DNA of 64,000 bases from Saccharopolyspora dendranthemae (lineage in GTDB: Bacteria > Actinomycetota > Actinomycetes > Mycobacteriales > Pseudonocardiaceae): NCBI RefSeq assembly GCF_007829955.1, contig NZ_VIWX01000005.1, positions 62,001 to 126,000 of the forward strand, written 5' to 3'. The position numbers and the translations under genes were made by a program. Of this stretch, positions 42,638-51,374 are shown one piece after another. The notes beneath the pieces are model-generated. The model saw only the letters and a list, made by a program, of their open reading frames with translations. It was not told where the DNA came from and did not search any database. Position 1 is the stretch's first letter. Every line of letters starts with the position of its first letter.

Positions 42638-42817
42638 TCAGCGCGGCGAGGCGCTCGGCGCGGGGACCACGTCCCACATCGCGCCGGGTTTTCGCTGCAC
42701 CCAAGCGGAGTGCTGGAACAACTTCTCGGCGGTCTCCCGCCGGGACACGGGACTGAGCCCGGGGAGACCGGAGAGGAGCCGCTGCTGGTGGTGCGCGCAG
42801 GTGTTCAGCGCTGGCAT
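42638..42817 (-). CDS. Small 59-aa protein downstream of corA
   Basis: An ATG at 42817 follows GAGGAGG six bases upstream on the minus strand and opens a 59-codon frame ending at 42638. The product has paired basic and acidic residues (SRRETAEKLFQHSAWVQRKPGAMWDVV) and one early Cys-His-His. No family is recognised. It lies 50 bases after the corA stop on the same strand and may share its transcript. The strong ribosome site is the main evidence. Confidence 0.5.
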   Translation of the reverse strand: MPALNTCAHHQQRLLSGLPGLSPVSRRETAEKLFQHSAWVQRKPGAMWDVVPAPSASPR

Positions 42818-42867
42818 GTCGGACCTCCTCACGTTCATCAATGACATCGTCTCGGGCACCGGAATCG

Positions 42868-43944
42868 TTACAGCCACTTGTTCTTCCGGAAGATCTTGAA
42901 CAACACCATGCAGGCGATGAGCATCACGACCATCACCATCGGATAGCCGAACTGCCAAGTGGTTTCGGGCATGTAGTCGAAGTTCATGCCGTATATCCCG
43001 GCGATCATCGTCGGCGTGGAGATGATCGCGACCCAAGCCGAGATCTTGCGCATGTCGGTGTTCTGCTGGAGCGTGATCTTGGCCAGCGTCGCGTCCACCA
43101 GGGTGGTCAGCAACTCGTCGAAGGAGCCGACCATCTCCGAGACCCGCGCCAGGTGGTCCTCGACGTTGCGGAAGTAGGAGCGGACCTCTTCGGCGATCAT
43201 CGGCGTGTAGCCCTCGGCCAGCCGCTGCATCGGCTTCGACAGCGGCTGCACCGCCCGGCGCAGCTCCATGACCTCGCGCTTCATCAGGTAGATCTGCTCG
43301 GCATCGATCTTGGTCCGGGGCTCGAAGACCTCGGCCTCGATCTCGTCGATGTCGTCCTGGATGGCCTCGGTGACGTCGAGGTAGTTGTCCACCACGGTGT
43401 CGGCCACCCCGTGCAGCACCGCCGAGGGGCCCAGCGCCAGCTGCTCCGGGTCCTCCTCCAGCCGGCAGCGGAGGTCACCGAGCTCCGCGTGCTTGCCGTG
43501 CCGGACGGTGATCACGAAGTCGCGGCCGAGGAAGACCATGAGCTCGCCGGTGTCGACGATCTCGCTGGTGGCGGTGCGGTGCTCGGTGTCGGCGTAGCGG
43601 ACCGTCTTGAGCACCATGAACAGCGTGTTGTCGTAGCGCTCCAGCTTGGGCCGCTGGTGCGCGTGCACCGCGTCCTCGACCGCCAGCTCGTGCAGCCCGA
43701 AGGTCTCGGCGATGCCGTTGATCTGCTCCTCGGTCGGCTCGTGCAGGCCGATCCAGACGAACCCGGTGCCGCGCCGGCGAACCTCCTCGATCGCGTCGGC
43801 GTGGTTCCAGGCGCCCTCGAGCCGGTGGCCGTCGACGTAGACCCCGCAGTCGACGACGTAGGCGGACACGGGTGCGGGCTTGCGCGCGACGGGCTGGGCC
43901 GCGCGGCCGTTGCGGTTGCGCAGACCGAGCGAAGGAAGGTTCGG
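42868..43944 (-). CDS. corA: Magnesium/cobalt transporter CorA
   Basis: A 358-residue pentameric ion channel. The large N-terminal cytoplasmic funnel ends in the stalk helix and two C-terminal membrane helices with the YGMNFDYMPE signature between them, followed by the basic end RKNKWL. Of the possible starts, the GTG at 43944 has GGAGG five bases upstream; the ATG at 43959 contains that GGAGG just after it and so is less likely. It corresponds to Rv1239c, directly after the trehalose importer. Confidence 0.94.
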   Translation of the reverse strand, partial: PNLPSLGLRNRNGRAAQPVARKPAPVSAYVVDCGVYVDGHRLEGAWNHADAIEEVRRRGTGFVWIGLHEPTEEQINGIAETFGLHELAVEDAVHAHQRPKLERYDNTLFMVLKTVRYADTEHRTATSEIVDTGELMVFLGRDFVITVRHGKHAELGDLRCRLEEDPEQLALGPSAVLHGVADTVVDNYLDVTEAIQDDIDEIEAEVFEPRTKIDAEQIYLMKREVMELRRAVQPLSKPMQRLAEGYTPMIAEEVRSYFRNVEDHLARVSEMVGSFDELLTTLVDATLAKITLQQNTDMRKISAWVAIISTPTMIAGIYGMNFDYMPETTWQFGYPMVMVVMLIACMVLFKIFRKNKWL

Positions 43945-44457
43945 CACGATGGCCTCCATGGGGGTCCGAGGCCCAGGGATGTGCGCGGCGCCAGACCGGT
44001 GGTCCGGTCGGTGGTCATCCGGACGGCGGTCCGGGGACTGCACTGCAGCGGTGTTCCCTCGGGCGGAGATCACTCTCGCTTGCGGGGTCTCACATCCCGG
44101 CCCGGCCCCTGATGGGCCGGAGAACCAACTCGCTGATTCAGCGGCGGGCCTTCTCGGCGGGGATGCGGTTGATACTGCACGGAAGTGCGCTGTCGGTACT
44201 ACTGCTCACGATCCCTCACCTCCCGAAGGTCATCCACCACACGGGGTGGGCACTGCATCAGCCAACCGGGAACCATACTCCGTCCGAGGGGGCTGGTGAC
44301 AACCGCGTCAAGCGCACGTCACAGCCGGCAGCGGGAACTGAACGCGAAAGCGGACCAGTCGACTAATTCGGGCACCCGGGAAAAGGGCTCGCGCGGGAGC
44401 CGGTCCACCGATCGTCACGAACACCGCGGGCACCGCGTAACCCGGCGGCATTCCCGC
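43945..44457. other. Intergenic region without recognised gene
   Basis: About 510 bases between the corA start and the stop of a Nudix gene, both on the minus strand. Apart from a small CCCGGCCC...GGGCCGG hairpin near 44095-44120, I see no supported feature. The corA promoter should be in its left part. Confidence 0.5.
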
Positions 44458-44886
44458 TCACTCATTGCGGGGTAAACAATCCCAAGCGCTCAGCGCTTCG
44501 GCCAATCCGGCGGTCAGCTCTCCATTTCGATCGAGTGTGGCGAAAGTCGCACCATCCGCCCACATTGCGGCGGCGGCGTCGTCACCAGCGGAAAGCGCCC
44601 ATTCGTTACTCCGGCAGGAGTAGTCGAGGATCTCGAAGGTTCCGCGCGGCGCGGGTCGCTCGACCCGGCCAACGAGATCACCGACGGTGACGACGAGCCC
44701 GGTTTCCTCGAAAACCTCGCGCCGTACCGCCGAATGATCGGTTTCTTCGTGCTCCACCCGGCCCCCGGGGATCGACCACTTGTCCCTCCCAGGGTCATTG
44801 GCCCGCTTGACCAGGCACAACCGGCCTTCGGGATCAAAAATGAGAGCTCCGACGCAGCGGATCACGGGTTTCTCAGATACGATCAT
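44458..44886 (-). CDS. Nudix hydrolase
   Basis: A 142-residue Nudix protein with a full box, GGRVEHEETDHSAVRREVFEETGLV, and an N-terminal beta strand VIRCVGALIFDPEGRLCLVKR. The PAPRGTFEILDYSC segment follows. I chose the ATG at 44886; longer in-frame starts at 44892 and 44946 exist and no ribosome site decides. Several codons here are less GC-biased than in neighbours. The substrate is unknown. Confidence 0.85.
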   Translation of the reverse strand: MIVSEKPVIRCVGALIFDPEGRLCLVKRANDPGRDKWSIPGGRVEHEETDHSAVRREVFEETGLVVTVGDLVGRVERPAPRGTFEILDYSCRSNEWALSAGDDAAAAMWADGATFATLDRNGELTAGLAEALSAWDCLPRNE

Positions 44887-45032
44887 CAACACGGAGGGTA
44901 GTTGGTCCGGGCCTGCCCGGAAACGACTGACCCAAGTGCGGTACAAAGCTGCCGTAAAGGGGCGGAGTGCGGTACAACGGATCAGCAGGCGCCTGTGCTA
45001 CTCAAGGGCTTTTTCGGACGGGGTGCGTCACA

Positions 45033-45197
45033 GTGAACATGAAGAAAATCCTCACCTGGGCAGTGGTTGCTTTCCTCCTGTTCTTCTTGTTTTCCGCGCC
45101 GGACCAAGCCAGCAATGTCGTGAACGGCATCCTGGCCAGTCTTCGTGGTGCTGCAGAAGCCGTCATCACCTTCATGCAGAACCTCTTCCAGGCATAA
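45033..45197 (+). CDS. Small membrane protein (54 aa)
   Basis: A short protein, VNMKKILTWAVVAFLLFFLFSA followed by an amphipathic C-terminal half (VVNGILASLRGAAEAVITFMQ). One membrane helix is certain. Either the GTG at 45033 or the ATG at 45039 may start it; GGACGGGG upstream favours the GTG. It is 27 bases before a PH-domain membrane protein gene on the same strand, so the two likely form an operon. The function is unknown. Confidence 0.7.
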   Translation: MNMKKILTWAVVAFLLFFLFSAPDQASNVVNGILASLRGAAEAVITFMQNLFQA

Positions 45198-45224
45198 AGC
45201 GAGAATCGCGGGAAGGCGGGTGCC

Positions 45225-45797
45225 TTGTTCGCTCCTAGGGATCCCGACGAGTACCTGCTGGACTCCGAGCGCCGGGTGATCCGGGTTCGGCGTCACTGGG
45301 CCAGCTTGGTGTGGGACCTGTTCGAGGCGGCGGGATTGCTCGTCGGCCTCGTGCTGGTGTCGTACCTGCTGCCACCGAGCAGTTCCTGGTTGTTCCAGAA
45401 CATCCTCTGGTACGCCGGTCTGGTCGTGCTGATGCGCTTCACCTACCAGGTCCTCGACTGGTACGTGGAGCGCATCGTGGTGACCGACAAGAGGTTCTTG
45501 ATCACGACCGGCATCATCACCACCAACGTGGCGATGATGCCGGTCACCAAGGTCACCGACCTGACCTTCCACCGCTCGCTGATGGGCCGGATGTTCGGGT
45601 ACGGCACGTTGATCGTCGAATCGGCAGGTCAGATCCAGGCCCTCAACCGGATCGAGTACGTCCCGAACCCGACTGAGGTCGAGGACGCGATCTCGGGCCT
45701 GGTGTTCGGCGACAAGAAGGGCCAGCAGCAGGACCGCTTCTCGATGCTGAAGGCTCGCCGCGCAGCGGTGGGCAAGCGGAAAGCAGCGAAGTTGTAA
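45225..45797 (+). CDS. Membrane PH-domain protein (bPH2/YdbS-like)
   Basis: A 190-residue protein. Two membrane helices at about 27-70 (LFEAAGLLVGLVLVSYLL, ILWYAGLVVLMRF) are followed by a bacterial PH-like domain starting at WYVERIVVTDKRFLITTGIITTNVAMMPVTKVTDLTF. Its tail is very basic. The only suitable start is a TTG at 45225, which is weak and may keep expression low. A family B element lies after its stop. The function of these proteins is unknown. Confidence 0.85.
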   Translation: MFAPRDPDEYLLDSERRVIRVRRHWASLVWDLFEAAGLLVGLVLVSYLLPPSSSWLFQNILWYAGLVVLMRFTYQVLDWYVERIVVTDKRFLITTGIITTNVAMMPVTKVTDLTFHRSLMGRMFGYGTLIVESAGQIQALNRIEYVPNPTEVEDAISGLVFGDKKGQQQDRFSMLKARRAAVGKRKAAKL

Positions 45798-45821
45798 GAC
45801 CTGTTCCCGCGGTCGCACCGC

Positions 45822-45947
45822 TCGGCGGTGCGGCAGCGGAAACCTGGCGCGTCGTCCGGCCTCCGGGCACCACGACTCCCGCGCGGCGTCGTGCAGTCCT
45901 CACCCGGACGACGTGTCAGAAACCCCGGCGGAAGCGCCGGAGGTGCA
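45822..45947 (+). repeat. Family B structured repeat, copy B4 (divergent)
   Basis: Flank GGCGGTGCGGCAGCGGAAACC and CAGAAACCCCGGCGG match the family B flanks. The basal stem pairs 45845-45860 (CTGGCGCGTCGTCCGG) with 45905-45920 (CCGGACGACGTGTCAG) over 16 pairs, two of them G:T. The loop keeps CTCCGGG and TCCTC at its ends but carries a different apical hairpin, CACGAC/GTCGTG. Confidence 0.7.
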
Positions 45948-46043
45948 CGATCCGGACCGGACCTCAACGGTTCGCGCGATCTCGGGTGGCCGGGATCACC
46001 GAAGTGGAGGTCCGCCGCGCCGGGTCATGGGTCACACTGAGGT

Positions 46044-46916
46044 GTGCTCATCGACCTGCACGCGCATTCCACCGAGTCCGACGGGACCGACACGCCTGCC
46101 GAGCTCGTGGCGACCGCCGTCGCCGCCGGCTTGGACGCGGTCGCGATCACCGACCACGACACCACCGCAGGCTGGGCGGAAGCCGAGCGCGCCGTGCGCG
46201 AACTCGGCCGTCCGGGAACCTTCCGGTTGGTGCCGGGCGCGGAGCTGTCGTGCTCCAGCCCCGATGGGCGCGGCGGCAGGGTCACCGTGCACCTGCTGGC
46301 CTACCTGTTCAACCCCTCCTCACCCGCGCTGGTGCGCGAGCAGTCGCGGCTGCGCGCCGAGCGCCGCGAGCGGCTGCACCAGATGGCGCACCGGATGGCG
46401 GAGGACGGCTTCCCGATCGACCCGGAAGCGATCATGGCCGGTCTGCCGCCGGACTCCCCGGGCGGACGCCCGCACCTGGCCCGCGCGCTGGTCGAGGCGG
46501 GAACGGTCGCCAGCGTCGACGAGGCCTTCGCGAAGTACCTCAGCAGCCGGGGCAGCTACTACATGCCGCGCACCGACACGCCGGTGCACCGGGCCATCGA
46601 CATGATCACCGAAGCGGGTGGTGCGACGGTGCTCGCGCACCCCTTCGCCCACAAGCGGGGGCCGGTGGTCAACGCGGACGTCGTGGCCGAGCTGGCCGAT
46701 CACGGGATGGCCGGGGTGGAGATCGACCACCCCGACCACGACGAGCCCACCAGGGCGAAGTTGCGCGAGCTGGCCGCGGAGCTCGACCTCATCCCGACCG
46801 GCAGCAGCGACTACCACGGGACGAACAAGACGATCCGGGTCGGCCAGGAGACCACGGCGCCGGACTCGTTGGAGCGAATCATCGCGCGCTGCACCGGGAG
46901 CAAGGTCATCAGCTGA
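46044..46916 (+). CDS. PHP-domain phosphoesterase (RNase AM/TrpH-like)
   Basis: A 290-residue metal-dependent phosphoesterase. The PHP motifs are IDLHAHSTESDGT with His6 and His8, AITDHDT, VPGAELSC, ATVLAHPF and SSDYHG. Relatives hydrolyse 3',5'-nucleoside bisphosphates and trim RNA 5' ends (RNase AM). The GTG at 46044 is preceded by a close GAGG. The RecB-like nuclease gene follows after 14 bases, so both may be in one operon. Confidence 0.92.
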   Translation: MLIDLHAHSTESDGTDTPAELVATAVAAGLDAVAITDHDTTAGWAEAERAVRELGRPGTFRLVPGAELSCSSPDGRGGRVTVHLLAYLFNPSSPALVREQSRLRAERRERLHQMAHRMAEDGFPIDPEAIMAGLPPDSPGGRPHLARALVEAGTVASVDEAFAKYLSSRGSYYMPRTDTPVHRAIDMITEAGGATVLAHPFAHKRGPVVNADVVAELADHGMAGVEIDHPDHDEPTRAKLRELAAELDLIPTGSSDYHGTNKTIRVGQETTAPDSLERIIARCTGSKVIS

Positions 46917-46930
46917 TCTGGGAGCGGGCC

Positions 46931-47803
46931 GTGCTGCGTAGGCTGGGCGACGTGCAGCAGCAGCTCGGCCTGGAAGGCATCCCCGGGAAGCTCGTGCGGG
47001 TCACGCCCGCCCGCCTGTCGACGTGGGCCGGATGCCCGCGCCGGTACCGGATGACGTACCTGGACAGACCGGCTCCGAAACGCGGTGGAGCGTGGGCGAA
47101 CGCCACGCTCGGCGCCGTCGTGCACAACGCGCTGAAGGCCTACTTCGAGCTGCGGCCGGACAAGCGGACCCCGCAGCGCGCCGAGGTGCTGGTGCACCGG
47201 TGCTGGAAGTCCGACGGGTTCGCCGACGCCGACCAGGCCGCCGAGCACCGGCGACGCGCACAGCGCTGGGTCCACGAGTACGTGGCCGGACTGCCTTCGG
47301 ACTTCGCCCCGGTCGCGATCGAGCGCTGGGTGTCCGCACCGGTCGGCGAGATCATCGCCGAGGGCCGGGTGGACCGGGTCGACGAGCGCGACGGCGAGCT
47401 CGTGGTGGTGGACTACAAGACCGGCAGGCACGGGCTGCGCGTCGACGACGCGAAGAACTCGCTGGCACTGGGGTTGTACGCGCTCGCGGTGCGCAAAACT
47501 CTGCGTCGGCCGTGCAACCGGGTTGAGCTGCATCACCTGCCGACCGGTACGGTCGCGGCCTGGGATCACACCGCCGAGTCCCTCGACGGGCTCCGGGAAC
47601 GCGCTGAACGGCTGGCGGGTGAGCTCCAGGGAGCAACCGACGCACTGGAATCCGCGTCCCCGGACTCCGACAGCGTTGCGGAGGCCGAATTTCCGGTCAG
47701 GACCGGACCGCACTGCTCCTGGTGCGATTTCCGGGCACACTGCGCCGAGGGACAGCAGGCCGCACCCGATCTGCGCCCCTGGTCGTTGCTGGGGGACGGA
47801 TGA
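46931..47803 (+). CDS. RecB-like PD-(D/E)XK nuclease with Fe-S cysteines
   Basis: A 290-residue nuclease of the PF12705/RecB-Cas4 group. The fold begins ARLSTWAGCPRRYRMTYLDRP, the active site is EGRVDRVDERDGELVVVDYKTGR, and the C-terminus holds PHCSWCDFRAHCAEG, which with Cys35 gives the four cysteines of an AddB/Cas4-type 4Fe-4S cluster. I chose the GTG at 46931 with GGGAG upstream. No cas genes are near, so a housekeeping DNA-repair role is likely. It overlaps the next gene by four bases (ATGA). Confidence 0.9.
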   Translation: MLRRLGDVQQQLGLEGIPGKLVRVTPARLSTWAGCPRRYRMTYLDRPAPKRGGAWANATLGAVVHNALKAYFELRPDKRTPQRAEVLVHRCWKSDGFADADQAAEHRRRAQRWVHEYVAGLPSDFAPVAIERWVSAPVGEIIAEGRVDRVDERDGELVVVDYKTGRHGLRVDDAKNSLALGLYALAVRKTLRRPCNRVELHHLPTGTVAAWDHTAESLDGLRERAERLAGELQGATDALESASPDSDSVAEAEFPVRTGPHCSWCDFRAHCAEGQQAAPDLRPWSLLGDG

Positions 47804-48264
47804 GCTTTCAACCAGAGGACGGGCCGATGCACGCACCAGCCCCGCAACGCCGAACCCCGCCGCCCCGCACGCGACACATGCCTCCGGGCGACGCCGCGCG
47901 CCGGATGCCGCCCCCACCCCGTCCGCGCCGGACGGCTCCGGAGGATCGGCGTCCGCGCTCCCGGCACGAGCTCGCCCAGCCTCGGCGGGTGAGCGCGGCG
48001 GGAACCACGCTGCGCAGCTTCAGCGGTGCGCTGGCGATGGGGTCGCTCCTGCTCGGGCTGGCCCTCATCGGCGTCCAGTTCTGGGCCACCGGCCAGGGAC
48101 AGCAGGGCCCGGGGATCGGCTCGGTGATCTCGCAGGTCGTCGCGGGACTCGTCGCGCTCGCGCTGCAGACCTACGCGGACCGCAACCGCGACCGCAACGG
48201 CGGCTGGGCCGTCGTCGGCGTGCTGGTCGTGGTGCTCGGGTCGCTCTGGTTCTGGTGGTGGTGA
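47800..48264 (+). CDS. Proline/arginine-rich membrane protein
   Basis: A 154-residue protein. The first 70 residues are disordered and rich in Pro, Arg and His. Three hydrophobic segments follow (FSGALAMGSLLLGLALIGV, SQVVAGLVALALQTY, AVVGVLVVVLGSLWFWWW), ending in an unusual FWWW. Its ATG overlaps the stop of the nuclease gene, so it is co-translated with it. I do not recognise a family and no function is evident. Confidence 0.75.
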   Translation: MSFQPEDGPMHAPAPQRRTPPPRTRHMPPGDAARRMPPPPRPRRTAPEDRRPRSRHELAQPRRVSAAGTTLRSFSGALAMGSLLLGLALIGVQFWATGQGQQGPGIGSVISQVVAGLVALALQTYADRNRDRNGGWAVVGVLVVVLGSLWFWWW

Positions 48265-48315
48265 CGGTTCCGGCTGGAACCGAGAAGCGCTGACCGGGTC
48301 CGTGCGGCCCCTCGA

Positions 48316-49548
48316 TCAGCGGAGCGCCACGAGGGTGTCGCCGCGTTGTTCCAGGACGATCGGACCGGTCGAGTTGAGCCGGACCGGACCGGTGTAGTTC
48401 CCGCGGTCCACCGGGATCACCCGCTCCCGGGCTCCGGTCGCCGGATCGAGGACGGCCATGCCGCCGTTCACCGGCACCACCAGCCGATCGGTCAAGGAAG
48501 TCCCCGCCCCGAGCGTGTCGGGGCTCGTCCACAGCGGCGTGAGGGTCTTCTCGTCCAGCGCGATGGTGTCCACGCCGGTGTGCCAGTAGACGCGGCTGCC
48601 GATGGCGGTGCTCTCGACGCGCACGTTGTCGTCGCCCGTGTCCGGGCCCGTGCGGACCGGGTAGCTGGCCACCATCTGCCCCGAGTTGTCAAAAAGCATC
48701 AGCTGCCCGCTGTCCCGCATGACCACGGCGACCCGCTCGTCGGTCACCGCCACCACCGAGGCGTCCCGGCTGCCCAGGGAGACGCTGAAGACCTGGTCGG
48801 GCTTCTCGTCGTCCTTCGGGTGAGCCTTGATCGCGGTGATCCGGCCGGTCTCGCCGGGGCAGTTCTCGATCGCGCCGATCCGCCCGTCCCCGACCGCGAT
48901 CGAGGAGTAGGTGCAGTCGGGGCGCTCCATGTTGTTCTCGGGGTTCTTCAGCTGCGGCGGGATGCCGAACTGCTGGGTGCGCACCAGGTCCGAGCGCCAG
49001 GTCTCGAAGGAGCGGCTGCCGGTAGCGGTCAGGTAGGTGCCGTCGCCGAGCAGCCGGGTGCCGAACTCCGCGTCGGTGTTGCGCTGCGGTCCGCGCTCAC
49101 CGGTCGCGCCGCGCAGCGAGGTCACCTCGCTGCAGTTGTGCGACTTGCCGAAGACCGCGATCGCCCGGTCCCACTCGGTGCCGATCGTGCACAGCGGGAG
49201 GTCGCGGGCGTAGCGCCAGGCGATCCGCCCGGTCATGGGATCGTGGCCGACGACCTCGTTGCCCGCGCCGGTGACCACCGCGGGTGGCGCGATCACCGGA
49301 ACCGGGGTCTCGGTGCTCGGAGCCCGCCAGACCTCGTGGAGGGCCGCGGGCACCGAGGTGGGGGCCGGTGGCTTCGGCAGCGGCTCGGCTGCGGTCTCCG
49401 AGAGGGTCGCTCGGGCGTCGCTGTTGAGCCACAGCACGACCGAGCCGATGAGGGCGGCGACCACGATCACCGCGACCGCGGCCAGGTCGCCCCGCGTGCG
49501 CCGCTCCGGCCGGACCAAACCAACTCCCCAAGCACTCGACTGCTCCAC
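48316..49548 (-). CDS. Membrane-anchored beta-propeller protein (Rv3212-like)
   Basis: A 410-residue protein with one N-terminal membrane helix (LAAVAVIVVAALIGSVVLWL) and a PQQ/WD-like beta-propeller outside the membrane. Repeated blades such as GHDPMTGRIAWRYARDLPL and ALDEKTLTPLWTSPDTLG are visible. Four cysteines in the propeller may pair. The position next to rhlE equals Rv3212 next to Rv3211. There is no catalytic motif, so a scaffold or sensing role is likely. Confidence 0.85.
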   Translation of the reverse strand: MEQSSAWGVGLVRPERRTRGDLAAVAVIVVAALIGSVVLWLNSDARATLSETAAEPLPKPPAPTSVPAALHEVWRAPSTETPVPVIAPPAVVTGAGNEVVGHDPMTGRIAWRYARDLPLCTIGTEWDRAIAVFGKSHNCSEVTSLRGATGERGPQRNTDAEFGTRLLGDGTYLTATGSRSFETWRSDLVRTQQFGIPPQLKNPENNMERPDCTYSSIAVGDGRIGAIENCPGETGRITAIKAHPKDDEKPDQVFSVSLGSRDASVVAVTDERVAVVMRDSGQLMLFDNSGQMVASYPVRTGPDTGDDNVRVESTAIGSRVYWHTGVDTIALDEKTLTPLWTSPDTLGAGTSLTDRLVVPVNGGMAVLDPATGARERVIPVDRGNYTGPVRLNSTGPIVLEQRGDTLVALR

Positions 49549-49588
49549 GCGGGAGCTTACCCGTGCACGAAACGGGGCCTGACACGAA

Positions 49589-49620
49589 GAGATCTCGACC
49601 TCCGGGGAGGCCGAGATCTC
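49589..49620. terminator. Hairpin between rhlE 3' end and propeller gene
   Basis: GAGATCTCG and CGAGATCTC with an inner CCTCC/GGAGG stem form a near-perfect hairpin 15 bases after the rhlE stop on the minus strand. Confidence 0.75.
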
Positions 49621-49634
49621 CGGGTGTTCACAGG

Positions 49635-51374
49635 TCAGCCGTTGTCGGTGGACTCCGAGGAGCCCTCCCCGCCACCACCACCGCGGCCGCCGCGGCGGCG
49701 ACGACGACGGCGCGGACGGTCGCCGGCGTCGGCCGAGCCGGACTCGGTGGCGGCCGGGGTCTCCGACTGCTGGGCGCCGACCTCGGCGTTGACCTCGTCG
49801 CCCCCGCGCGTGCGGCGGCGGTTGCGACGCCGGGTCGGGCGGGTCTCCGCGTCGGAGTCGTGACGGGCGCCGTTGCCGGCCTCGCCACCGGCCGGGTCCT
49901 TGCCCCCGCGGGTGCGACGGCGGTTGCGGCGCGGGCGCTTGGCCTCGCCCGACTCACCGGCCTCGCCCTCCGGCTCGGCGTCGAGACCCTCGCGGGTGCG
50001 CTTGGCCAGCGGCAGCCGCCCGGTCACGTCGGTCGGGATGCTCAGGTCGGCGAACAGGTGCGCCGAGGTGGAGTAGGTCTCGACCGGCTCCGGCTTGTCC
50101 AGGCCGAGGGTGTCGCTGATCATCTTCCAGCGCGGTTCCTCGTCCCAGTCGACCAGCGTGATCGCCACGCCCTCGCGACCCGCGCGGCCGGTGCGGCCGA
50201 TGCGGTGCACGTAGGTCTTCTCGTCGTCCGGGCATTGCAGGTTGATCACGTGCGACACGCCGGCCACGTCGATGCCGCGAGCCGCGACGTCGGTGGCGAC
50301 GAGGATGTCGACCTTGCCGGAGCGGAACGCGCGCAGCGCCTTCTCCCGGGCGCCCTGGCCCAGGTCGCCGTGCACGGCACCGGCGGCGAAGCCGCGCTCG
50401 GTGAGCTCGTCGGCCAGCTTCTGCGCCTGCCGCTTGGTGCGGCTGAAGATCATCGCGAGCCCGCGGCCGTCGGCCTGCAGCGCCTTCGCGATCAGCTCGG
50501 ACTTGTCCATCGAGTGCGCCCGGTAGATGAACTGGCGGGTGCGCTCGTGCACCGCGCCCTCGTCGGCCTGCTCGGCGCGGATGTGCGTCGGGCGGGTCAT
50601 GAAGGTGCGGGCCAGGGTCAGGATCGGGCCGGGCATGGTCGCCGAGAACAGCATCGTCTGGCGCTGCTCGGGGACCATCCGCAGGATCCGCTCGATGTCG
50701 GGCAGGAAGCCCAGGTCGAGCATCTCGTCGGCCTCGTCGAGGACCAGCGCGGAGACCTTGCCGAGCACCAGGTGGCGCTGTTCGGCCAGGTCCAGCAGGC
50801 GGCCCGGGGTGCCGATGACCACGTCGACGCCGTTGCGCAGCGCGGAGATCTGCTCCTCGTAGGGGCGACCGCCGTAGACCGCGAGGGTGCGCACGCCCAG
50901 GTGCTTGCTGGCGTCGGTGAGGTCGCGGGTGACCTGCAGGCACAGTTCCCGGGTCGGAACCACGATCAGGGCCTGGGGAGTGCCGTCGCCCGCACCGCCC
51001 ACGCGGTGCAGGATCGGGACGCCGAAGCCGAGGGTCTTACCGGTACCCGTGCGGGCCTGACCGATGAGGTCTTCGCCGCGCATCGCCAGCGGGAGCGTCA
51101 GCTCCTGGATGGCGAAGGTCCGCTCGATGCCGCCGTCGTTGAGCGCCTTGACGATGTCCGGGTGGACGTCGAGCTCCGCGAACGTCGGCGGGAGGTGCTC
51201 CTGAGCGGCCTCGGGGGCATCGCTGTTGGAGATGTCGGGGGTGCCGCCCCCGGTGTGATCTTCGAGGCCGCCGGGGGCCTGGCTGTTGGTGAACGTCAGA
51301 ATGATCGCCTCTCTCGGTACCTGCGCGCGTTCCTCCCGGTTCGGGCCGATCCCGTGGCGACGTCCTCCCGGCAC
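49635..51374 (-). CDS. rhlE: DEAD-box RNA helicase RhlE-like
   Basis: The helicase core is complete: Q motif FAIQ, motif I ARTGTGKT, Ia PTRELCLQV, II DEAD in LVLDEADEMLDLGF, III SAT, and C-terminal motifs through HRIGRTGRAGREG. The last 120 residues form a disordered tail with two RRNRRRTRGG repeats and a final RRRRRRRGG(RG)G run, likely for RNA contact. The start is uncertain. The frame opens with a GTG at 51374 that has no ribosome site, while GAGAGAGG lies just before ATC-ATT-CTG codons at 51305-51297, so a rare start near there is possible. It corresponds to Rv3211. Confidence 0.9.
   Translation of the reverse strand: MPGGRRHGIGPNREERAQVPREAIILTFTNSQAPGGLEDHTGGGTPDISNSDAPEAAQEHLPPTFAELDVHPDIVKALNDGGIERTFAIQELTLPLAMRGEDLIGQARTGTGKTLGFGVPILHRVGGAGDGTPQALIVVPTRELCLQVTRDLTDASKHLGVRTLAVYGGRPYEEQISALRNGVDVVIGTPGRLLDLAEQRHLVLGKVSALVLDEADEMLDLGFLPDIERILRMVPEQRQTMLFSATMPGPILTLARTFMTRPTHIRAEQADEGAVHERTRQFIYRAHSMDKSELIAKALQADGRGLAMIFSRTKRQAQKLADELTERGFAAGAVHGDLGQGAREKALRAFRSGKVDILVATDVAARGIDVAGVSHVINLQCPDDEKTYVHRIGRTGRAGREGVAITLVDWDEEPRWKMISDTLGLDKPEPVETYSTSAHLFADLSIPTDVTGRLPLAKRTREGLDAEPEGEAGESGEAKRPRRNRRRTRGGKDPAGGEAGNGARHDSDAETRPTRRRNRRRTRGGDEVNAEVGAQQSETPAATESGSADAGDRPRRRRRRRGGRGGGGGEGSSESTDNG

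Noticed and set aside
46931..47803. Cas4 of a CRISPR system
   Set aside because: Fe-S RecB-like nuclease fold is present, but there are no other cas genes or repeat-spacer arrays in the window.
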